DNA of 64,000 nt from Molossus alvarezi (GCA_037176705.1 CM073907.1:12369001-12433000), one strand, 5' to 3'; counted from the stretch's first letter, positions 45,545 to 59,019 are shown. Notes: generated from the letters alone by a model not told the origin. Made by a program: numbers and translations.

Positions 45545-48543
45545 CAGAAACAAAACAAAACAATCAAAAATCAGTAAATAAAGTTAATTCTAAAGTCACA
45601 GGCAAAATATTGCTCCTTTTAAAATACCCTGGTAAATAGGATCATTTAGAAACATTTTAATAAAAATAATCAGGGACAGACCTCAAAGCATTAACAAACT
45701 AGATGGGTCTACTCTTGAGATTTACATTAAAAGACAATCAAATTTAAATTCACCATTTAAGCAAAATGGAACAACCCTCCCCCCTCCCCCATTTAAGTGA
45801 TCGCAACTGCTAGCTTGTTAAAATGCTTGTGCATTCGACATACCAGGGAAAAATTCAATATTCTTTCATTCCAGTAATGTCTCTACCCACCCCACCACCA
45901 CCAAATGAGGTTTGGCCATAAAACAATGAGAGATGCTATAGACTCATCTGCCAAATTCATCTCACTTCTTTAGACGCAGTAACCGTCACAGCAGCCAAGT
46001 CCAGAAAAGCCGCCTGGGACTTGGATGGACTGGAGAGAAGCATTTCAGCACCAAACCACAGAAAAGACAGGAGGTTGATGGCCACTGAATAGACTGGTGG
46101 CCGAACCAGGCACCGTGTCATGATGACGCATGTCATGGGTGTGGCTTCCTCACTGTGATCCTTAAGCCATTTGCTACAGCTAAACTCTTTTGAAAAAGGG
46201 GTACTGAGTTTACTATACACCCTTCCCCAAACTCAGCTCTTGCAGTTAACAGACAACCCCTGAATTGGGGTGTTAATTTCTCTTGTTTCTCCACAGCTGT
46301 CTGTACGCTGATGGCAAATTCTCAGCCAGGCGCTTGAAGGAATCCTCAATCGGCTTTCCTGTGGGTTGGCTTTAGGGCCCGAGGTGCACACTGGTAATTA
46401 TTCGGTGGAAACCGACGTCTGCAAACGGAGCATCCTCCTTCTCCATCTCTCCATGCACACCTACCGTCCCGTAGCCCTTCCTCTACAAACCTGATACCCA
46501 AGACGACCCACTTGCTAGAAATCACATGTCAAACGAAAAACTAAAAAGGAACTGTATGCCACCTAAAATATCTAGCCTATCTTTTTTTTTTTAAGCTCTG
46601 AAAGGTAAGAACACCTCGTCTCTGCATCTGCTCTGTAGTCTCAGCTCTTCCGGAGCCTCCCGTAGAAACGCGGCCGCCCTGCAGATGAGTGGAGGAGGAG
46701 ACTGCGCGGGGTTTTTCCACGCGGGCAAAACATGAGAAGCGGCCCGGCATTCTGGAGAGTGGAAAGGAGTTAGCAGCTCCGTGCCAGGAACCCAGAGAGA
46801 GAACAAGGACATATATTTATTACCCGGCACAGGTCCTCCAAATCCGATTCTCTCTGGCTTTTCTAGGTTTTCTCACTAGGGACGGGCAGAGACGGAGCGA
46901 GGAAGCCTGAGCTGGCCCACTGCTCGAAAGCACCGACTAGACATTCGGAACCAGAAGCTCAGCCAGCCTGACCGTCTTCTGCGGCCACACGAGGATGTTC
47001 AGGTGGAACGAACTATAAGACCCCCGACTATCTAAACTAACCACCAGTTTGCCATGACTTAAAATCAATCACGCCTACAGAATGGACTCTTCCTTTAAAA
47101 CCCTACCCAAAGGGGTCTGGGGAGCGTCCGGGTGGCTGCACACCTGTCCCCACCCCTCACTCGAGGTATCTCTTCCATCTGGCCGTCCCCGACTTGTATC
47201 TTTTTATGATAAACTAGTGATCGAGTACGTAAACTGTTTTCTTCAGTTCTGTGAGCCATTCTAGCAACTTTTCGAACTTGAAGAGGGGGTGCTGGGAACC
47301 TCTAATTTGGGACCAAATCGCACAGAGGTTGTAAACATCTGGCATCACTTTGGGGGACAGAGGCCTTAACCTGCGGGGTCTGCGCTAACCCCAGGGAGTG
47401 TCAGAATGGACCTGACCAATGGACGCCAGTGGGTGTCCAGAGAGGTGGAGAACTGGTTGTGTGGGGCTCCCCGAGGAAAGTCGGTTCTAGGCCCGAGGCA
47501 GGAAATATAGAAGATGAGCCTGGACTAGAAAGTGAGGAACTGGAAGAAAAAACCACCACCTCACAACGATGTGGGTGGGACAACAAAACCTAGGAGCTAA
47601 CTAGGACAATTTAGCAGCGTGATAAAGTAATACTGGACTATAACCAGAAGTACAAAGAAACACCTGAGTGTTCACTGTGATGTAAATAAAGGCCTGAGTG
47701 AGGAAATACCTGGGACAGGACAATCAGCAGAGCCTGAAGAATTGCAAATCACTCCCATCTCTGGTCCGTCCTCAGGGAGGAATGTAGCTCCCCATCCTTA
47801 AGTGTGGGCTGTGTGTGTGACAAAGAGAACAGTGTAAAAATGGAAAAAGAAAGGGGTAACTTTACAAAGGAGAAGTGACGGTCACTCCCCAGCCAGGCGA
47901 TCAAGGTCAACCTCAAGAGTGACGTGTTGATGGATGTGCCCTTGACAGAACGCGATGAGAAAGAACAGCACGTTCCTCTCCAAAGCCAGGGCCCCGTCCA
48001 ACCGTGAGAAGAACATCAGACAAATCCCGGTCGAGGTCATCCTACAAAACACTGAGCAGGACTCCTCCGACCTGCCAAGGCCGTTCAGCGCCGGGCAGGA
48101 CTGAAACTGCCCATCAAGAGGCACCGGCGGACACGGTGGCCAAATGTAAGCACATCCCGTCCTGAAGGGAGAGCGGAGGAAGAGGAAATAGGGCAAAACC
48201 AAGGAAGTCTGAATAAACGATGCATTTAACGAACAACAAGGCATCGATATTGGCTCATTAATTATAAAACGGACAGTATTCATGTAAGATGAGAACAGGG
48301 GGGATTATGGGAACCCTCTACAGCTTTTCTGTAAAGCTAAGATTGTTCTAAAAGATGAAGTTTATTTTAAGAATCTAAACAGCAATCACGAAGCATCCAT
48401 CTCTCCGACAGTCACACCTCACCTCACTACCATCTGCACCTGGAAACAGACAGACATTGCACCCCAAAGTGCCCAGGCCGGGCCCAGGGGCGAGTCCTCA
48501 CAGCACACAGGGCAGGCACCCCCCCAGATCAAATTCTGGAACG
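45545..48543. other. three-kilobase SINE-free intron stretch
   Basis: The longest stretch without a VES copy outside the NSMCE3 region. I see no exon, known repeat or ENTREP2-like sequence; overlapping short frames only. Confidence 0.5.
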
Positions 48544-48556
48544 ATTAAATGACTAC

Positions 48557-48756
48557 AGCCCGCTGGTGTGGCTCAGTGGTTGGGCGTTGACCATGCACCA
48601 AGAGGTCACCGGTTCGATTCTCGGTCAGGGCACATGCCCAGGTTGTGGGCCCGATCCCCAGTGAGGGGCATGCAGGAGGCGGCCAATCAATGTTTCTTTC
48701 TCTCTCTCCATCTCTTTCCTCTCTCTCTAAAATCAATAAAGAAAAAACAATTTTTT
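48557..48756 (+). mobile_element. VES-type SINE (gtgtggctcag subtype)
   Basis: TSD ttaaatgacta(c/t)a at about 48544-48556 and 48757-48769. Confidence 0.88.
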
Positions 48757-49589
48757 TTAAATGACTATAAAACCTAGATTGCATCTTTGGACAAACCAAC
48801 CATAAAAATAAGTACATATCATTCACATCCGGTTACTAATTCTTGACATATAATTAATATATGCCAATAATTCGGCACATGACGAGCTCATGGGTACTGC
48901 TCACTGGGACAAAACTACTGAAAAAAATTTTAATGTACCTTAATAAAATCGACACCAATACCAGCTAATGGCAGAGGCCACAGAAAGCTGCTGGGTTTCT
49001 TACCCCATCTGCAAAGAAATAAGTGAAAGTAAACAGAAAATTCCAGAAGAAGGATGGTCTAAAAACCCAGAGAACCAGGTTAGAAATGACGACTCCACTG
49101 TGGTCCTGAAGCCACGCACTGAATTCAAAATGCAAAATCTGTAGCTGCCTCTAGGTCAGAGACACTGATTATTTACAGGTAGCTCCTAATGGAAGTCAAT
49201 AGTGTGTGTTTTTAAGGAGGAAAAGCCAGAAATAAATTCTCGTTTGTCTGAAGAGCTCGGAAATAGCTTTCCTGAAGGAAGAATGGCAGGGTGGCCGCCT
49301 TCTGCCTGAGATGCTCCATAAACAAATAAAAGGGGATGAGCCGAGACCGCAAGGGGCCAGACCGACAGCGAAGCGGAGTGTTGGTGACTGTGGGTTCAGC
49401 ACTGCGTCCAGGTGTGGCACCTGCCTTGGCAGGGGGCTCACCTGGGCAGGCAGCAGGCACACACACCCCACTCCCTCCTTCCTGAGTCCTATTATTTCCC
49501 TGATGTATCTGATTTGACAACATTTTATCCATCTTCTCTTATTCCCAAGGAGAAATCATCACGATTCTGAGTTTTCGGAAGTTAGCTTC

Positions 49590-49892
49590 TGTTATGGGTT
49601 GAACCCTGAAATCCTTATGTTGCCATCGGAACCCCAATCTCGGAACGTGGCCTTGTTTGGAAACCGGGTTGTTGCAGGTGTGCGTAAGACGAGTCCCATG
49701 AGAGCAGAGTGGGCCCTCACCCCAGGGGACCCAGGTCCTTTTGCAAAGGGGAGATTTGGGCAGACAGACACGCACACAGGGAGGGGTACGAACACCAGGC
49801 AGACACTGGGGTGATGCATCTGCAAACCAAGGAGCCCCAGAGACGGCCAGCAGACCAGCAGGAGTTTGGAGAACGGAGCAGATTCTTCCTCA
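49590..49892 (+). mobile_element. old LTR fragment (MaLR/ERVL-like)
   Basis: Starts tgttatgggttgaaccc. Contains ggccttgtttggaaaccgg, agacagacacgcacacaggg and actggggtgatgcatctgc, which match a mammal-wide LTR I recognise. The 3' end is lost against the SINE fragment at 49893. Confidence 0.55.
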
Positions 49893-49968
49893 TGGCCCTG
49901 ACCGGGAACCAAACCGGGGACCTTCCTGTGCACGGGGCGCCACCCAGCAGCCACACCGGCCAGGCCCA
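49893..49968 (-). mobile_element. truncated VES-type SINE head
   Basis: Antisense ggccctgaccgggaaccaaa to cagccacaccggccaggc only. Confidence 0.7.
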
Positions 49969-50864
49969 GACAGTAGTTCAAGGTCAGACACAAGTCACAG
50001 CCCAGCACCGCTGAGGGCGCTGCCTACACTCCTCACACAGATTGTCACTCAGTTCCTGCAGCTGCCCGGTGAGGCGGGGAACCGAGGCACAGCACGGAAG
50101 TGTCCGTGACCCCTGTGGTCTGCGGTGGAGGTGGGACTCTGACCCGGGGAGCCTGTTCTTGAAAACACCAAGTTGTCACACTTGGGTGGCTGTGTGACCG
50201 ACTCAGAGCAAATCACCCCACGTCTGTGAGGGCCACTCTGGTCATCGGTCCCCGAGGAGCTCCATGCACCGTGCGGGCATCCTGCCCCGGCCTGCACACA
50301 GGGCGCCGTGACTGCCAGGGTGTGGCTCACTGCCCTCTGCCACCCGATCCACAGGACGGAGCCACAGGTGCTGGGGGCACAAGCAGCTGGTGTGGCAGTT
50401 TAACCGCAGGACAGAGCAAGGGCTCCGCACCTGAAAAGAGCAGGGAGGTTGGATTTGGGCTGGGACGGGGCTTAGCCTGGGGGATGAGGCCAGGAAACCT
50501 GGGTGGCAGGAACTCACCACTGGAGGGGGTGGTCCCCAGCCGGGCGCTGGGCCAGCTCAGAGCAAAGACCACACACGGGACCTTGAGGAGGGACGCAAGG
50601 GGCAGGTTCTGCCTCTGCAGGAAAACGCCCTGCGCCCCCATCTCATCGGCCCTCGGGGACCTCGCTGACCCCGCCGGCCGACGCACCGCACTGGGCCCGG
50701 CTGCCCCAGCCCCCCAGCCGCCGCTCACACTCAGGCTCAGGAGTGGCACAAAGCACTGTCCTTTCCACACGTGTCACGCCATGGCCAAATGGGGGTTTTC
50801 CAGACACCGTGTCCAGCTGAAACAACTGTGAGAGGCACAGTCAACGTTGACCATTTGCATCATG
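49969..50864. other. GC-rich intron, nothing recognised
   Basis: GC-rich, with long overlapping frames on both strands that are probably compositional. No splice-bounded exon of a known gene. Confidence 0.45.
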
Positions 50865-50879
50865 AAATGAGCGGCTGAG

Positions 50880-51106
50880 GCCCGGACAGTGTGGCTCAGT
50901 GGACTGAGCATCGTCCCAGGGACTGAGAGGTCCCGGTTCGATTCCCGGTCAGGGCACATGCCCAGGTTGCGGGCTCGATCCCCACTAGGGGGCGTGCAGG
51001 AGGCGGCCAATCGATGTTCTCTCTCATCGATGTTTCTCTCTCTTCCTTCCTCTTTCTCTAAAAAAAAAAAAAAATCAACAAAAACATATTTTAAAAATAA
51101 ATAAAT
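50880..51106 (+). mobile_element. VES-type SINE (gtgtggctcag subtype)
   Basis: TSD aaatga(g/a)(c/t)ggctga before 50880 and after 51106; the insertion split a segment that recurs at about 52470. Confidence 0.88.
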
Positions 51107-51120
51107 AAAATGAATGGCTG

Positions 51121-52059
51121 ACTCCCAGCAAACAATGCTCCCTGACTCAGTTTCTAATTTTCAACCGACTATACCTGGGCCTCGGGCCTGTGTCCAGCCC
51201 TGTTCGCTCTGTTTGGGTCCCCGGGAAGACCAGGCCCAGGAGGTCTGTGTGAGTGTTCTCAACGCCGGTCTCAGCAGGACAGGCCTGCGCCTGCTTCCCC
51301 AGCTCGATGGTGTGGACAGGGCAGGGACCAGGGCCGGGGGCTTTGTTTCCAACCTGTTCCCTGATCTGGGGCCTTGGTCAGCTCCGGTGGAGATGGGAGG
51401 GGCCGTGAGTGTTAGCCCTTCGGAGAGGTCAACAGCATGACAGCAAAGCGGGAAAGTAAAGGACGAAAAATAAGAACAGGTTCTAAAGTATGAGGCCGTG
51501 GAGATGAGTTCATGGGGACACCGGCGTGACGCAGGGAGTCCCTCCAAGGACAAGCCTGCAGCTCTGTGACACGGGGATGATCTGTGCAGCGAAGGCCTAA
51601 AGGGGATTTGTGCCCTGGAACGTGCTCAGTCCTTCCCCACCCTGCGTCACAGTAACGTTTCAATCATTAGATCCGAGCTTAACACAGACGTAATTTACCA
51701 AATCGTGTCTTAACGGCAGCGGCACCCAGCCACGCTCTCCTTTCTGCGTCAGTTAAACAGCAATTATATCTTTGGACTTTGCAGAGGAAGATGTCTAATT
51801 AGGAAGACTTGCAAATATAAAGAACTGTCACGGGAAGCCAAGTAAACTCATCCCTATGAAGTCATTCATCAACAGTGAAAATATTACCACTTAATGATAA
51901 CCTGGCTACGAAAAACACGGTCCGGTATTCCCCCAAAATGGACCATGACTACGAAGAGGCCGGAAGTGTGTGGCTTAGTCCTTCCCTGATGTCATCGGCC
52001 ATGGCCACGGCCACTTCTTTACCTTTAGATGCAGCCACAAAACCAATATTTTTTGCCAT
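51121..52059. other. intron; includes first copy of a local duplication
   Basis: Positions 51107-51240 resemble 52485-52620 (see findings). The remainder is unassigned. Confidence 0.45.
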
Positions 52060-52283
52060 AAAAGATTTTTTTTTAATTCTCACCGAGGATATGTTTTTAT
52101 TGATTTTAGAGAAAGGGGAAGGGAGGGAGAGAGAGGGGGGAACATCGATGGGTTGCCTCCTGTACACACTCTGACCAGGATCGAACCTGAAACCTAGGAT
52201 TGTGCCCTGACCAGGAATCAAACCAACCACCGTTTTGGTGTACAGGACAACGCTCCAACCCACTGAACCACCTGGCCAGGGCA
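52060..52283 (-). mobile_element. VES-type SINE
   Basis: Antisense aattctcaccgaggatatg to ccactgaaccacctggccag; flanks aaagatt. Confidence 0.85.
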
Positions 52284-52746
52284 AAGATTCCTTTTAATTT
52301 CGTTTCACTGTATACTGACTTCCTAGTTGGATAAAGGTCTGAATTACAATTTGTATTAGGATAGGATATTTAAGATTCTCGTTAAACACTGATGTTTCAG
52401 TTTCTCTTAAGGGTTGATTCGAGGTCACTGCAAGATGTAACTGAGAAGCCTGCCTCCCTAGGCCACTGTGGTGACCATTTATATCATGAAATGAATGGCT
52501 GAGTCCCGGCACACATCGCTCCCCACTCGGTTCACATTTCAGCCGACTGCACCTGGGCCGTGGCCTGCGTCCAGCCCTGTCCTCTCTACATCGGGGGCCA
52601 CAGAAGCATGTGGCCCAGGGGGGGCCTCCTGTTCATCCTCGCATCCTTAACACCTGAGGCTTGCTCAAAGGTGCCGCTGGGAAAACCCGGGTTGAGTGGA
52701 TGGGCAAACGTGATCCATGCCACAGGCAAACCCCTGGGTGCCCACC

Positions 52747-52998
52747 CTGCCCAACCGCTCAGCGGTTAGTGTCGGCCTGCGGGCCAGAGAGACCCAGGTT
52801 TGGTTCCCGCTAAGGGCACGTACCTCGGTTGCAGTTTGTCCCCGGCCCTGGTCGGTCATGCGGGTGGCAGCCACTCGATGTGTTCCTTTCACATCGATGT
52901 TTCTCTCTCTCTCTCTCTCTGTTCCTCTCTCTCCCCTCCACTCTACCTGAACAAAAAATGGAAAAATGTCCTCAGGTGAGGATATAAAAAAAAAAAAG
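52747..52998 (+). mobile_element. VES-type SINE with degraded head
   Basis: Begins near gcccaaccgctcagcggtta; full body and a cctcaggtgaggatataaaa tail. Confidence 0.85.
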
Positions 52999-53823
52999 AA
53001 ATCAAGCCAGAGGAGCAGGGCCCTGGATGGGACAGTGCACAGCAGACAGGGCCACTCCAAGCTTTCCTGTCTGTCCTGTGCGTAGCTCATGACACCTCTC
53101 CCCTGGCCAGGCGGGCTGCTGTCCTCACTGCCGAGTCTGCTTCCCCGGACCTCGATCTGCAAACTCTGTTCCCAAGGAAATGCCAGAAGAGTATACAATC
53201 CTAACCTCTATCCCCGGGTCCAAGGACGTGGAACGACTGCAGACAGAAAACCCCAGCCGGACTGTGAAATCCAGATTAACACGGCCATTGAGACACACAG
53301 AGCAGGTTAATCGGGAGTGTCCGAGCGGCATCACTGAATACAAACTGGCATCAATGACGAACATGCGGATTTGGGCGTCTCACGTTGCGTGCGCGGCACT
53401 GCCCTGCAAGGCAAGGCGGCACGTCAACTAACAATACAAATGACAACACAAATTGGAGCCGGTCCCAAGCTGCCAGATACAGGAAGGAGGCAATGTTCCG
53501 GCTTCCTGGAGTATGACAATCTCACGGTGGTGACAATGACCCCACCCAGGGCGGGCGGGGGCAAGGCAGGAAATGGCACAGCAACCCAGAATAAGCGAGT
53601 AGGGAATGGCTCCCTTTCCTGCAGACACTGGAGACCGGCTTATCCCTGAGCACAGACATCTCTAAGGGTCCCCATATTAGGAAGTACATCACTTCCAACC
53701 AAGCTATAAATGATTGAGATTTTACACAACTTGTCAAATGAAGAGACCAAACTAATGTATTCGTTCGACAAAATTAGGAGTGAATATAAATGGTCCCTAG
53801 CTGATGGATTGAAAGACTGAGAT
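52999..53823. other. intron without recognised element
   Basis: No exon or repeat family recognised. Confidence 0.45.
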
Positions 53824-53836
53824 TTAAGGATAGTAT

Positions 53837-54062
53837 TGAATCCTCACCCGAGCATATTTTTCTATTTATCTTCAGATAGAGTGGGAGGGAGAGAGAAAGA
53901 AACATCGACATGAGTGAGACACATCAACTGGCTGCCTCCCACACAACCCCAACCAGGGCCAGGGACGAACCACTACCAGGGTACATGCCCTTGGCCAGAA
54001 TGGAACCCGTGACTCATTGGTCTGCAGGCCGACACTCTACCGCTGAGCCAAATCGGCCAGGT
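53837..54062 (-). mobile_element. VES-type SINE
   Basis: TSD ttaaggatag(t/c)att at 53824-53836 and 54063-54075. Confidence 0.9.
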
Positions 54063-54399
54063 CTTAAGGATAGCATTTAATGTTATGGCAGAACCAACCA
54101 ACAGTGAGTCAAGAAGCAGAGAGCAGCATTCCAAGGTGGTCCACCACCCAGCAAATAGAAGAATAAATGCACAAGGCAATACATCGAGAAATGGTAATGT
54201 AATCACATTACCTGCTGACATGGATATAACCACCAGAAAAATTAAAATCAAACTGTTAAAATTCTAGTCCCTGAGGAATGGAGGTAGTGGGGACAGGAGC
54301 AGAGGGCAGAGGACAGTGAGCTCATTGCTAGCTCTTTGGGACCAGAATCTCCACGCCTATTTTCCTACTGAATTCTTGGCCGCTTACTTATTAACCTGT

Positions 54400-56220
54400 C
54401 GCTCTTTAGAATGTCCTGTCCACTAACCCTTTCTTGACTGTGCAGTTGACATCCATCTTCACCCAGTCATGGGCTCATCTTTTGGCTTTATATTTTTCTG
54501 AAGCAGAAAACTATTTTCTGTTTTAATACTGTCCTTAATGGGGTATTTTTTCATTAGGCTCTTTGTCATTTTTTACTCTTCAAATTTACATCTTCAGTCT
54601 ATGTGGAATTTACTTGCACATCTGTGGGAGGCTGTTCTTTATCTTTTTCTTGTGCAAAGCCAGTTGTACACATAACTTCTAATGATTAGTCCATGCTTGT
54701 CCAGCTAATTTAAATAACATCATTTCAGCAATAAACCAAATGCCAGTGTTCATGGGTATGTTTCTGGGCTCTTTATACTGTTCCAATGATCTATTTGGTC
54801 ATCTCTATATTAAGACCACACCATTTGGATTATTATGGCTTTATAATACATCTCACTATGTGGTAGAGTGAGTCCCACTTGCTAGATCTACTTGGAAATC
54901 GGTTTGGCTATCCTTGGATCTTTACTCTTCTGTATGAATTTTAGGAGCAGCTTATTAAGTTTTGCAAAAAATGCCTCTGAGACTGTAATAGGAATTGCAT
55001 TTAATTTGTGGGTTTAGAAGGACTGCCATTTTTATCACACCCAACTTCCCCTCCTGAAATATGCTCTTTCTTCATTTAATGAGGAGTTTTATGTCCCTCA
55101 ATAAAGGTCTTCTGTATCTTTTACTACATGTAATCTTAGCTTTTAATTAAATTTCTGAATTACAATTTTAAATTGGTTTGCGCTATTACATGTAAAGGCT
55201 ATTCGTCTTCGTAATTTGACCATATCTTTCCTTATTGGTTCTAATAGTTTGTAGATTTTTCTGAATTTTTTATGTAGAAAAACAGTTTGTGAATAAAGTT
55301 AGTTATGTTTTCTTTTTCCTTTCTGATTCTTATACTTGTGATTTACTCTTTTCTTGGCTAATTGCATTGGCTACAATCGCCAGGACAAAACTAAATAGCA
55401 ATGATAGCAGCAGGCATTCCTGTATCATTCCCAAGTTAATTTCAAACATTTAAAAAATTTAATATAGCATATGCTAAAGGTTTTCTGTGCATATGCTTGG
55501 TTAAATGAGTTCCTTCCCACCCTAGTTTTCTAAGATTTGTTTTTAATCTTATGAAGATGATTAAATGCTATTATAACATGTACTGAGAAAAATCACATGG
55601 CTTACCATCTCTAATTTTGTAATATGGAGAATTGATGGATTTTAAGTTAATCCAATCTTTCTTCCCTAAAATAAACTATATTTCAGTTATAATGCATTTT
55701 AATATAAATCCCTAGAGTTGATTCTCTGATTTTTTTTTTCCATCTATGCTTATTAGTGAAATTGGCTTATAACTTTCTTTTCCTTTACTTTTCTTGTCTA
55801 GTTTTGCCATTGTGCTAAACCAGATTAAGAAAATAAAGTGATTCATTTTTTTCCTCTTTTTCTATCACTATTTCTTAGTTTTGCTCAAATTCACCTGTAT
55901 AACTGCCTAAGCCTGATGTCTACCAGGTAACAGGGGGATATTGGACGCTGAGTTCTTTAATGCTGGTTGCTCTATTTGGGTTTTCTATTTCTTCTTACAT
56001 TAATTTTGGCTCCCTATATTATTTATAAAAGCTAGTTATTTTATCTAAACTTTCAAATATATTAGTATAAGGTTGCTACTTATATAATGTCTAAAATCCC
56101 TTCTTTACATAGTTGTGTTCCTTTTTTATTTCTCTGTTTTATTTTAATCTATAATAATAGAAATTAATGTACTTATAACTATTCTCAAAGAATTTTTGGT
56201 CTTGTGGCTTGGATTTTAAT
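54400..56220 (-). mobile_element. old L1 ORF2, antisense
   Basis: Recognisable antisense reverse-transcriptase-region text: ggtttggctatccttggatc, aggaattgcatttaatttgt, gcaggcattcctgtatcatt, ttagtgaaattggcttata. Heavily decayed. Probably the 3' part of the same element as 58750-59870. Confidence 0.75.
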
Positions 56221-56234
56221 TTTTCATTACTTTT

Positions 56235-56482
56235 TTATTTTATCCTCACCCAAGGAGATTTTTGCATTTATCTTCAGAGAAAGCAGGAGGGAGAGAGGGA
56301 GGAAGAGAGAGAGACAAAAACATCGATGTGAAAGAGACACATTGACTGGCTGCCACCCACACAACCCCAACCGGGGCCAGGGACAAACTGCAACTGAGGT
56401 ACATGGCCTTAGTGGGAACCGAACCCAGGACTCTCTGGTCTGTGGGTCGACGCTCTAACTGCTGAGCCAAACTGGCCAGGGC
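56235..56482 (-). mobile_element. VES-type SINE
   Basis: TSD aattt(t/g)cattactttt on both sides (3' copy at 56483-56498). Confidence 0.9.
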
Positions 56483-56498
56483 AATTTGCATTACTTTT

Positions 56499-57153
56499 AA
56501 TCTTACTTAAATTATTCTTTTTCTGAATCAATTACAAACAGGAATTTAAATTTAACTCTGTTATTTCTCAAGTTTAGAACTAAACTCCGAAAAATAAAAA
56601 AATAAAACCCAAAAAACCTAGACACCCCCTTCCAGGAAAATGTGCGATACTTATTGCTATTCAGTAAGAGCTAAGGGACCGCATCAGGGTTACATTTTAA
56701 CCAGCAGGAAGTCTTTAGGAAGATCCATGTGCTGACTTAGACACTGAGGGTGTATAAGATAAAATTTACACTCTGCAAAGGAAACAAATACAGAATTTTT
56801 AAAAATAAGAGTATGATTAAGAGTATCAACAGCAACTAACAGTAATTTCTTCATTGCTTATAATGTGCCCAGGTACTGTTCTAGGTTTGTCATAGGGACT
56901 TTAATCCACAAATGACTTCATACAGAAAGATGAGAAGTACTATGATCATTATTCCCATTTTACAGGTGAAAATCCCCAGGAATGAAGATGGTAACAGCCA
57001 GCAAGCAGTGGGAGTATAATGTAAATCATTATTAATAACCATAAGCACATTATGTACACTCTTAGGGTTTTTAATGGAAGTCTCGTTATGCTATTAATTG
57101 TTGCCAAAGCAGATCAAGTACTGTGATTAGTTACATGACCTTTTTTATGATTC
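56499..57153. other. AT-rich intron, unassigned
   Basis: No exon; may include further decayed L1. Confidence 0.4.
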
Positions 57154-57165
57154 TAAAATTGCATT

Positions 57166-57421
57166 AAAAATTTTTTAATTGATTTTAGAGGGAGGGGGGA
57201 GGGGAAAGGGGAAGAGAAAGGTGGGGAGGAGGGAGGGAGAGAGGGAGAGAAAAAGGAAGAGGGGGAGGGAGGGAGGGAGGGAGGGAGAGAGAAATGCATT
57301 TGTTGTTCCACTAATTTCTGCATTCATTGGTTGACTGGTGCATGTGCCCTGACCAGAGACTGAACCTGCAACCTTGGAGTATCGGGACGACTCTCCAAAC
57401 GACTGACCTACCCAGCCAGGA
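57166..57421 (-). mobile_element. older bat SINE subtype with purine-rich expansion
   Basis: ttgttccactaatttctgca and ctgacctacccagccagg show the subtype of 2156 and 30736. The body (57185-57290) is a long GGGA/GA purine tract with (GGGA)n at about 57261-57285. TSD aaa(t/c)tgcatt. Confidence 0.8.
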
Positions 57422-57432
57422 CAAAACTGCAT

Positions 57433-58028
57433 TTTCAAGTCCCTTGGTTTTAGGAATGCAGGCTTTCTCCTTCCCTGGCTGTCTTTGCTAGCTGCCTTTT
57501 TTAGGTGGCCGTTCTCTGTCACCCGTCCGATGGGTGTCGTCAGCTCATTCATCATCTGACAGCCTTACTCACTCACTCATCATTGTGCCATTTCTGAGCC
57601 AGTCCTTCCACATTCATCCTCCACACTACAGCTGCCGCTCACTCTGACATGCCAGCCGCCTGTCAGCCAACATTTGCCAGCCAGACCCGTCCTTCCCTGG
57701 TGGCTGCCATGACCTCATTTGTCGGGTTATTTTATTCCTTTTTCCTTATTAACTTGCTTTTGGATATTTCCTAGATTTCCTTCTTCTTATTCCCCTGGGA
57801 CCAGTCATTCTGTTCATTTGTTTATTATCACATGCTATGATCCATCCCTTGTCAGTGAACAGCTTTTCAGATTCCATTAGCCAAGATGCATAAGCATTTC
57901 CATTCCAACTCTTGTTTCCATTAGATTAAATCCATGCAGGTTTTGCTCTGTGTTAACTGACTTTGCATGAGGACCACATTTAAATTAGTATGTATTCACT
58001 AAGGCACATGAATTTCTGGAATAGAATG
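57433..58028. other. intron without recognised element
   Basis: No exon or repeat family recognised. Confidence 0.4.
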
Positions 58029-58042
58029 CCTGTTTCCCTTTC

Positions 58043-58302
58043 TTTTTTTCTTTCTTTTTTTTTTTTTTATCCTCACCCGAGGACATTTTTTAATTTTTTG
58101 TTCAGGTAGAGTGGGAGAGAGAGGAACAGAGAGAGAGAGAAACATCGACGTGAAAGAAACACATCGAGTAGCTGCCACCCACACGACCGACCAGGGCCGG
58201 GGACAAACTGCAACCGAGGTATGCGCCCTTAGCGGGAACCGAACCCGGGTCTCTCAGGACCGCAGGCCGACACTCTAACCGCTGAGCCAAACCAGCCAGG
58301 GC
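58043..58302 (-). mobile_element. VES-type SINE
   Basis: Perfect 14-bp TSD CCTGTTTCCCTTTC at 58029-58042 and 58303-58316. Confidence 0.93.
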
Positions 58303-58804
58303 CCTGTTTCCCTTTCATAGGAAGGAAAACCCAGAATATCAACAGCATTTTACAAAAGATCATGCAACAGCATCTAAAAAAATGTATTTCAAATGTTTCA
58401 TTTATTCCCCTTATTGCACAAAAATGCCAATATGTTATCTCCTAGGTTACTGAAAAAGATGCTCTCTTTAGTCTCCAATGAATTGGTGCATTTGGTGGTG
58501 TGCATATTTCAGGGGAAAAAAAGATACTCAGTAGTACACACACAAGAGAACCTGTCATGAGGAACACACACTGTGGCCATGAACTCTGCATGCCTGCATA
58601 GTAACAACATGAGCTCCTGCGGGGTCCTGGCTGGACAGGCTGCATGTCTCTGCGTGTAAGTATGCATATGTGTACAGATGTTCTGTGTGAGCAACTGTGT
58701 ACTGTGTATACATGTAGATATATAAGTATGTATGAGAATATGTGTGTTATGAATATTCTGGTTTTCCTTCTATTATTGATTTCTAGTTTTATAGCGTGCT
58801 CAGA

Positions 58805-59019
58805 AAAAAATCTTTTCTTTATTGATTTGAGAGAGAGAGAGGAAGGAGAGAGGGAGAGACAGAAACATCAATGAGAGAGAACATCAACTGGCCACCTCCT
58901 ACATGCCCCCCACTGGGGATCGTGCCCACAACCTGGGCATGTGCCCTGACCAGGAATCGAACTGGCGACTCCTTGGTGCATGGGTTGACGCTCAACCACT
59001 GAGCCATGCCGGCCAGGCA
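58805..59019 (-). mobile_element. VES-type SINE in L1
   Basis: Antisense tttctttattgatttgagag to gagccatgccggccaggc. Confidence 0.87.

Noticed and set aside
50226..50831. 201-codon plus-strand frame in GC-rich intron
   Set aside because: Comparable frames occur on both strands here; compositional, with no known domain.
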